This document shows positions 58,042-64,000 of a DNA stretch of 64,000 nt, piece by piece. The translations under genes were made by a program, and so were the position numbers. Numbering within the stretch: the first letter of the stretch is position 1; the number at the start of each line of letters is the position of its first letter. The DNA is taken from the NCBI RefSeq assembly GCF_021917145.1, contig NC_061067.1, positions 3,751,200 through 3,815,199 on the forward strand, written 5' to 3'. The notes beneath the pieces are model-generated. The model did not search any database and was not told where the DNA came from. It saw only the letters and a list, made by a program, of their open reading frames with translations. Source of the DNA: Hypomesus transpacificus (lineage: Eukaryota; Chordata; Actinopteri; Osmeriformes; Osmeridae).

Positions 58042-60523
58042 ACTGCGTTTCCTGTGTGTGTGTGTGTGGGAGGGGTCACCTGTGTGAACCTCAGAGGGAG
58101 GGAAGGCAGCAGACGGAGAGGGACGTGCAGAAGTGGAAACACACACATACACGTGAAGACCTGCGAGGCCGTCAAAACATTCCCATCATCCACTAGGACA
58201 TATGCTCCAAAGGTACACACACACACCTGTGGATGAGGGGATGAAGAAAACACAGATCACACACATGCACACAAAACCTAAATTCCCCGTTGGGCCTAAA
58301 TAGCCTTTCTCAAAACAGTCCACCACTCCTAGCCCATGGCCCCAATCTGTCATCTGGTCAGATTAGAGGTTGTAATCTCTCCTGTTTTAATGCCCTGCTG
58401 TCAGGGTCTGTGACGTTTGTGCTTCTGGGACTCAGGTAGAGTAACATACTGCATAGAACATGACGCACCAAACACTCACACAAGAAGCTGATTGGATGCT
58501 GTTGAGTTGGCAGAGTTATATGGCAGATAACAGACTATAATCCTGCATGAGGAAAGGGCTCTCCTAACCTGAACAATATCTAGTATCACGGGATGTAGCA
58601 CAGAAGGGGCGCATCAGGGTTACCGCTGGACCAATCAGAATGCTCATACCAAAAAAGGCACGCAGACACGATCCAATAGAGAGAAGGCTGTCAGGTATCC
58701 CAGAATCCTTAATTTTTCCAGCTCTTTCTCTCTGGTCACGCCCACTCTGCAATGAAACCACTCCTCCAAGACTAACAGCTTCACCGTCTATATGAGAGAG
58801 AGAGGAAGAAGAGAAGAGAGAGAGACGGTCAACGAGTGAAAAGAAGGAGGAGCTAGAGTTAGTAGAGTGTGTCGAACGTGACATCATCAAGAAGACTGGA
58901 GCAGAAGCGTTCAGTGAGAGAAACATACCCTGATTCCATTCAACATCTCCCGTAGAAGATGTTCTCTCTCTGCTCTCACTCTCTGCTGGTCTCTCTGAGG
59001 GGTACCAGAAAGTGTTACACACACAACCACACAGAGACACACGTTCTGACACACACACACACATACACACACTCCCTGACCTGTATGGCCGAGGCCCTGT
59101 GTTGTACAGTGGAGGCGAGGGGGACCAGGAGGAGAAACACCGTCAGGCCTGCCAGAGCAGAGGGGCCCAGCTCCCTCCACAGCAGACACACACACAGCGC
59201 CCCCTGTAGCACAGAGGACAACAACACAGGCAGGGACACGGACAGTGCTGCTACCTGCTCTGCATCCACCAGGAGAGAGGAGATTGCAGAGGAGGACTGA
59301 GATTGGGCCTGGGGGAGGAAGAGGAGGAAAAGGAGGGGAAGCAAGAAGAAGAGTCAGAGATAGAAGTGAAGGTGAAGGGAAAGCAAAACAAACTGCCATG
59401 TTTAGAGAGAAAGAGAGAAAGAGAGAGAGATCAGTTTACCTGTTTATACAGAGCAGCTGTCAGAGCAGTGTGAGCTCTGAGCTTGGTCAACTGACTGTGA
59501 CACTCACACACCTGTAGAACCAGGGTATGGCACACCACCACAGCCAATAACAGTGCAGCATATGTATGGCCTGACCAATCAAACGCTGGCTGGCTCTCAC
59601 AGAAAAGAATTGTCCACCTGAGGAGACGAGAGGTGAGGGCGGAAGGATACAGCTGAGTGTATGTGAGAAAGTGCATGCGTGGGTGTGCATTTACCTGAGA
59701 GCCTGAAAGGGCAAGAGAGCCAGCAGGTCGGAGGTCATCCTGAGCAGGGTCACTTGGACCAGTGATGGGCGAAGCCACACCCAAAGGTGTCTAAGCAGGG
59801 CGGGACCAACTAGGATGGGCTTTTGTCCAATTTTAGCTTCCTCCTCCTCTCCACTTGACTCCTGGCTGCTCCGCTGCTTACAGTTTTGCAGGGGGGCGAG
59901 AAAGAAAGGAGAGAGGGAGAGGGAGAGGGAGAGGGAGAGGGAGAGGGAGAGGGAGAGGGAGAGGGAGAGGGAGAGGGAGAGGGAGAGGGAGAGGGAGAGG
60001 GAGAGGGAGAGGGAGAGACATGTCTAGATCCCAGAAGGACAAATGTACAAGATAAACAAAAAGAGAACCTAGACATAGAGTGACAATTGTCATGTAGCCA
60101 TGGTTACCTTTTTGCCTCGCACATCGCCTCTCCAATGCTGCTCCAGTTCGGAGCACAGGCTTTTGGCGGAATCTTCATTGCCAGGGCAACATAGGTCAGA
60201 AAGCTGTAGCCTTCGCCTGTAACCAGCCGCCACAAGTCTGAGGAGATGGAAAGGAGAAGAGAGGAGAGGGGAGGGGAGGAGAGGAGAGGAGAGGAGGGGA
60301 AGGGAGGGGAGCGGAGCGTAGAGGAGCGGAGAAGAGAAGAGAGGAGAGGAGGAGAAACTCATTGACAGAAACAGAATAATAATCCGAAATGAGAGTGGAG
60401 ACAGGGATGAGCTCACCTGTTCACGGGCCAGTAAGATACCCGGTTAAAGAATGACGCCTCACACTCCTTGGTTCGGCTTTGCTCGGGGTTCCACTGCGTG
60501 CGCTTTGGACACTTAAATGTCAT
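51408..60523 (-). CDS. abcc13: ABC transporter subfamily C, ABCC13-like; ATPase-defective, possibly a pseudogene
   Basis: Minus-strand exons: 60523-60417, 60237-60108, 59876-59695, 59617-59440, 59308-59081, 58994-58929, 58787-58650, 58226-58080, 57879-57810, 57288-57222, 57115-56902, 56750-56596, 56488-56333, 56206-56004, 55884-55764, 55628-55527, 53674-53543, 53412-53254, 53120-52954, 51961-51767 and 51618-51408. About 1,040 residues. The order is a short N-terminus ([20 protein letters not shown]), TMD1 ([32 protein letters not shown]), a linker, TMD2 ([33 protein letters not shown]) and NBD2 ([36 protein letters not shown]). NBD1 is absent: exon 57879-57810 ends in phase 1 while 57288 needs phase 2, and direct joining gives a stop. 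In NBD2, Walker A reads SKSATDLE, the signature FSSSD, Walker B LVYEEP, and the switch histidine is lost. All other junctions agree in phase. Naming as abcc13 rests on family fit, absence of TMD0 and proximity to chodl, as on human chromosome 21, where ABCC13 is itself defective. Confidence 0.75.
51437..51459. repeat. poly-G run inside the last abcc13-like exon
   Basis: About 20 G on the plus strand, read as poly-proline in the minus-strand frame. Length errors here would change the reading frame, so the C-terminal residues (about the last 10) and the stop at 51408 are uncertain. Confidence 0.85.
51962..52838. repeat. 880-bp purine repeat (GGGAGAGGA)n
   Basis: A continuous array of GGGAGAGGA and GGGAGA units with occasional GGCGAGGA and GGATGGAG variants that themselves recur in a higher-order pattern. 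It fills most of the intron between abcc13-like exons 53120-52954 and 51961-51767 and directly abuts the 3' splice site of the latter. All frames on both strands stay open. Confidence 0.97.
53739..55399 (-). mobile_element. full-length Tc1-like transposon
   Basis: A 1,661-bp element flanked by TA on both sides (53737-53738 and 55400-55401). It starts CAGTGCCCTCCAAAAGTATT and ends with the reverse complement. Terminal inverted repeats are about 225 bp and nearly identical. Each holds two copies of AAAAGTATTGGAACA (53750-53764 and 53945-53959; 55179-55193 and 55374-55388), the IR/DR layout of binding sites known in Tc1 elements. It lies in an intron of the abcc13-like gene, in the same orientation. 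Confidence 0.95.
53993..55066 (-). CDS. Tc1-like transposase
   Basis: An uninterrupted 357-codon frame inside the Tc1 element; a start at the internal methionine (residue 13, [12 protein letters not shown]) would give about 345 residues, near the family norm. The N-terminal half carries paired helix-turn-helix regions (about residues 20-60 and 82-120) separated by the AT-hook-like GRPRK (70-74). The catalytic domain has the triad D164 ([10 protein letters not shown]), D261 ([11 protein letters not shown]) and E296 ([11 protein letters not shown]), spaced DD34E as in Tc1 transposases. It cuts and pastes the element at TA sites. There is no stop or frameshift, so the copy may be young or active. 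It would be expressed from its own leader or by read-through of the host gene. Confidence 0.95.
   Translation of the reverse strand: MSMQTVFRGENNMKTRALSLGEKQAFVSLREDGKSIRAIAETLAIASTTIWNVLKKKKTTGVLSNRRRTGRPRKTSAVDDRNIVRAVKKDPKTTVSEISNNLQMAGVKVSLSTVRRRLHEQKYKGYTRRCKPLISKKNRKARLEFAKKYRDEPQKFWDKVLWTDETKINFYQSDGKAKVWRKKGTAHDPKHTSSSVKHGGGNVIAWACMASSGTGSLIFIEDVTHDGSSKMNSEVYRNILSANLRKDATKLIGRAFIMQQDNDPKHTAKTTKEFIRGKKWKVLDWPSQSPDLNPIEHAFYLLKRRLKGGTPQNKQQLKEAAVKAWESIKKEECKSLVTSMGHRLAAVIESKGFATKY
57289..57809 (-). other. abcc13-like intron lacking NBD1 exons
   Basis: A 521-bp interval between the last TMD1 exon and the linker exon. Both strands were read for a Walker A (GxxGxGK), a Q-loop or an LSGGQ signature and none was found. 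It contains the MITE above. There is no N gap here. Confidence 0.7.
57364..57559. mobile_element. palindromic MITE in the abcc13-like gene
   Basis: The left arm (CACTGAAAAAAAACTG ... GCCATTTGAGTTGA) and the reverse complement of the right arm (CACTGTAAACCTC ... GCCATTTGACTTGA) match over about 75 bp with scattered differences, giving a fold-back element of about 196 bp. The target duplication is not clear. It sits in the interval where exons for NBD1 would be expected. Confidence 0.7.
59913..60017. repeat. (GGGAGA)n hexanucleotide repeat
   Basis: About 17 perfect units in the abcc13-like intron upstream of exon 59876-59695. Confidence 0.97.
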
Positions 60524-62412
60524 TTCCCTAAAGAGTAGCTTAAATTATACCGTCGCACTCAAATAAAGACAACTTTCAAACAAAGACCAGTTTTGAAATA
60601 ATAAGATAATAAGATTGCAGAATGGTAGAAATATTTAAAACAACTTTTGGCTATTTATTTTCAATTCTAACGTTACACACTGAAAGGGAAAGGGATTTAA
60701 TATAGACTGTATTGCGTTTACTACATGAAATAAGAAAGACAAACTCTCACCTTTCGGTTGCCCGTGCTGCCGGATAGACCACGAGCGCAGAGGTGGAGAG
60801 AAGCGGTGGAACAATGGGTTGTAGGGGGGAGTGCGGAGAGGAGGTGGCTCTGGATGGATAGTCCCTGCACATCTGGACAAGCCAAGCTGCAGGAGAGTGC
60901 ATGCGATATTTATCCTTTAAACCGCCAACAAGCGTTCATTTGAGGCGAGGCATGATATAACAAAATTACCCTGGAAAGACAAATTTACGCAACGTATTTT
61001 TTCCTTCGTGTCCTTTGTGTCTTCATCCGTTGATCGTAGTATCAGCGCCCTGAATGAGCGAGAAAAAAATGCTGACCGCGCGGGCCAATGACATAGGCGC
61101 GCGCTCGGGGGCGTGTTTTGCTGTCAGAATTCTGACAAAGTGCTCCTCGAGGACTGGGTCAAGAGGGGGTCAGAGATGCAGACATAAAAGCAAGGCACTG
61201 CAATTCGAAATTAAAGTTGAGGTAAAAGTTGAAAAAAATGTTTTTATTTAGGCAAATTTACATTTAGTTATTCCATTAATTTGGGTCAGTTAGGTTGTTA
61301 CCATGTTAACACCTTTTATCTCTTTATTAAAATGAAGATTTCCCTGTTCTGGGCCGTGCCCCTAATGAAAGTCACTGTCTGACCTACAATCAGCTATACC
61401 TGGCTCGTTAGCTGCCCCAGACCATGGTGGCTTGCCAGTTTGCCAGTCTGCTGCCAAGGAAGGCCACTGCCAACACAAAGGAGGACGAAAGGAAGAATAA
61501 AGAATAGCTGCCCTACAGGGAAGCATGTTTGAGTATACAGGGTGACAGCTGTTGCAGTCTTTACCCTGGCTTAATATTGTCTTACCCTTGCTTAATATTG
61601 TCTTTTTCTGGCTTAATATTGTTGTTTTAAGATGATTAAATCCATGTAATTACAGGCCTACTTAAGTCCTTAGACTTAGGTTAAACGTGAATGAATTATT
61701 CTAAAATAACGAAGTCCTACACAAATAATATGTTTTCTACTGGAGGCTTTGTTTATGAGATGGTGAAGTCAGTAAATTAATGATGTGTCATCTTCTAGGC
61801 TACTGACCAGTATTTGTTTGTGCTTGCGCTGGTGTGCACTGAGCGTGGACGACTCTCCCTGCTAATCTTTTTAAGACAAAGATCAGATTCCAGCACGGTG
61901 TCCAGATGTTTGCTAGGATCTGAAGATTACATAATGCTAAAAAACCAGGCTGGAACGCAGCCCAGCTTGACATAACCATCGGACTGACCCTCTCAACCGA
62001 GAAGGTTGCATTACCGCAACTGAAGTCCGCTTCAAAAACCAAATAACCCGTCCTTATACAGCGCTGTAGCAACATCGTCCGCATAACCCGTGAAGACTCG
62101 GACTGGTGTACAAAAATATATTGCAATTATGTATGCATTCCGTTGACAAACCTAATTTTCAGACTTCTCAAAAAAGGCCTAAATTTGACAAAATTACTTT
62201 GTGTTTTGGAAGCACTATCCCTTTAGTAGTGGGTGGGACTTCATAAGGTCCCTAGCCAATGGCGAAGGATAACAGAGGTCGGGGGCGGTACTTGATTGTA
62301 AATAGCGAATTCTCTTCATTTGTGGTGGTTGGATCAGAACCTCTGGGTTGGAGTAATCCGTTTGAATAACCAAGTATCTAGCGTTAGCTGCTGAACTTTG
62401 TACCCCCCTGTC
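60524..62412. promoter_or_regulatory. divergent promoter region between abcc13-like and eci2
   Basis: The two genes start head to head. On the abcc13 side, a splice donor at 60749-60750 (minus strand) suggests a non-coding first exon at about 60751-60910, and a CpG-rich stretch at about 61060-61115 marks a likely promoter. On the eci2 side, a CCAAT box lies at 62256-62260, about 155 bp upstream of the ATG. The middle (61200-62200) is AT-rich with no exon recognised. Confidence 0.5.
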
Positions 62413-63986
62413 ATGGCAGTAGCTTTTAACTTACTTGCACCGTGGCGTTTTGTCAGGTTTGCCAGGTAAGTTTTATAACATTGCTGGCACTGGTTATCAC
62501 AGTCTAGCAACATAAAGGCTAACTAATGCTCACCAATCATTTTAGATTAGCTAGTTTTAGACTAGCTCACTTGTTGTGAACATTGTCATAATAATGTTCT
62601 TGGCTTTTGCTGTCGAGAGTCTGCTAATGGCCAAAGTTGCTAGTCTAGGCTAATTTTAGCTAGCCTGCTGTATATGACACTGTCAGGTCGTTCGCAATCG
62701 TGAGTAAATGAAGGTGATAGCTATGAAGGTGATAGCTAGCAGTTGCTTGCCAATTATGAAACACTGCCTTTTAAACAAATAGTTCAATTCTAGCCCAAAA
62801 CATACAGACAACAGTTTCCTTCAATGTTACACAAAGCAACAACATACTAAACTGTGTGAATTAGACCGCTAACGTAGCAAGCTAGCTCTAGCTAACTCTA
62901 CAGTAACATCAACGGTGACCTTTGGTCTACATTCATTCTGACGAGAAGGCATTCTTTTATGGTTACCTACTAACCAGAGAAAAATATACGTTAAAGGCAT
63001 TGGCATAGATCTGGCAATCATCAGCAGTAACCTTTTGTACAAATAAATCCAGACCCTGTTTGGTCAGATTAACTGTCTGATATTTTACCAGTCCAGTCCA
63101 ATTTAAATACCTTCTTTCATTAAACAATCATCGTACCTCGTACCTATTCACTTACATTACACTGGCTTTGTAGATTGCTGTTATGACCCAACATAACTAA
63201 TGTTAGTCTTCCATAGTACTGAAGTACCAGTCTCTATAGTGCCTGTCTACCTGTTTCTGCAGGACTGTCCAGATCTCTCAGCTACCCAGTCTGAAGCTCC
63301 ACACCACATCAGCCATGTCAGCCACAGTAGAACAGTTCAACCTGGCCAAGAACGAGATGGGCACCCTGAAAGAGGACCCAGGGAACCAGGTCAAACTGCA
63401 GATCTACGCTCTCTTCAAACAGGTACTGTGACCATCTGGTTTCTCACTTGGGTTGCGATTGTTTTCTCACCAACTGATCTATGTAGTCAGTTATTATTCA
63501 GAATGTTGGTTCACTTTCCACATCCAACTGGTTATAAACATGCCCTCTTTTTTGAATTTTCTTCTCTCTCTTTCCCGCCCATGTATTTCTCACTCTCTCA
63601 TCCGCTCTTCCCAGGCAACTCAGGGACCCTGTAACACCCCTAAACCAGGAATGTTAGACTTTGTTAACAAGGTCAAATGGGATGCCTGGAAGGCTCTAGG
63701 ATCCATTTCAGCGGTAACTACAGTCCATGCACACACACTCCCATGCTGTGATTAGCCAAACCAGCATTGTGTTATGGACATCCTCCTCTGCTCCAATCAG
63801 GAAGAAGCCAGGAAGCAGTACGTGGATCTGATTGGCTCACTGGTGGCAGCCGAGGCGCCTGCCGGGGTTGCCGCACAGCCTGCTGGGAGCTCGGTGACCT
63901 TCAACACGTTGCTTGTCTCCATCCAGGACGGCGTCACCACCATCCAACTCAACAGACCAGAGAAGAAGAACGCCATCACTGTAGAG
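62413..63986 (+). CDS. eci2: enoyl-CoA delta isomerase 2, 5' part
   Basis: Exons 62413-62465, 63263-63422, 63615-63713 and 63801-63986 join in phase; the gene continues past the right edge. The N-terminus ([18 protein letters not shown]) is a basic, hydrophobic mitochondrial-type presequence. Exons 2-3 encode an acyl-CoA-binding domain ([59 protein letters not shown]). Exon 4 begins the crotonase-fold isomerase ([20 protein letters not shown]). An ACB domain fused to an isomerase is the specific architecture of ECI2, which shifts 3-cis/trans double bonds to 2-trans during oxidation of unsaturated fatty acids in mitochondria and peroxisomes. The catalytic glutamate region and the C-terminal peroxisomal signal are outside the window. 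Confidence 0.93.
62466..63262 (+). other. eci2 intron 1
   Basis: About 0.8 kb, GTAAGT donor and TTCTGCAG acceptor; no exon or repeat of note. Confidence 0.85.
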
Positions 63987-64000
63987 GTAACGGCATGGCA

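Overview
The window is nuclear DNA from a ray-finned (teleost) fish. Introns are short with GT/AG ends, long CA, GA and poly-G tracts are common, and a Tc1 transposon and fish-type SINE/LINE tails are present. Every gene I recognise is a vertebrate gene, but the genes come from several human chromosomes (CSPG5, CAVIN4, DNAH5, C11orf65/MFI, EXPH5, CHODL, ABCC13, ECI2), as is usual in teleosts. The species is not determined. One 100-N assembly gap lies at 17645-17744.

Layout: 1-2895 holds the last four coding exons of cspg5 (+), preceded by a small terminal-inverted-repeat element inserted in a tandem repeat. 5506-10253 is cavin4 (+, two exons). It faces the 3' end of an axonemal dynein heavy chain (dnah5-like, -, 11562-17516), whose upstream part vanishes at the assembly gap. 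17745-24641 is gene-poor; it carries a solo LTR with a 4-bp target duplication, a tRNA-Cys and AT-rich blocks that may be regulatory. 24642-26414 is mfi (C11orf65, -). 28313-37760 is exph5 (-), with one 5.1-kb last exon; the mfi-exph5 neighbourhood is conserved with human 11q22. 37761-44395 is intergenic. 44396-49281 is chodl (chondrolectin, +, eight coding exons). 51408-60523 is an ABC transporter of subfamily C (abcc13-like, -) interrupted by a full-length Tc1 element with an open transposase frame. 62413-63986 is the 5' part of eci2 (+), which runs off the right edge.

The most unusual locus is the ABCC gene. Both transmembrane domains are encoded by clean, phase-compatible exons. No exon for nucleotide-binding domain 1 is present, and the intron phases on the two sides of the missing block do not match. 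Nucleotide-binding domain 2 is still open but has lost Walker A, the ABC signature and the switch histidine, and its Walker B aspartate is replaced. It looks either like an ATPase-dead ABC protein or like a unitary pseudogene caught early in decay. A MITE, a complete Tc1 element and an 880-bp purine repeat have accumulated inside it.

The genes do not form a pathway. cavin4 (caveolae), chodl and cspg5 (membrane glycoproteins), exph5 (Rab27 effector), mfi (mitochondrial), dnah5 (cilia) and eci2 (fatty-acid oxidation) are independent neighbours. Exon coordinates were read by hand from GT/AG sites, reading frame and remembered family sequence; no alignment was run.
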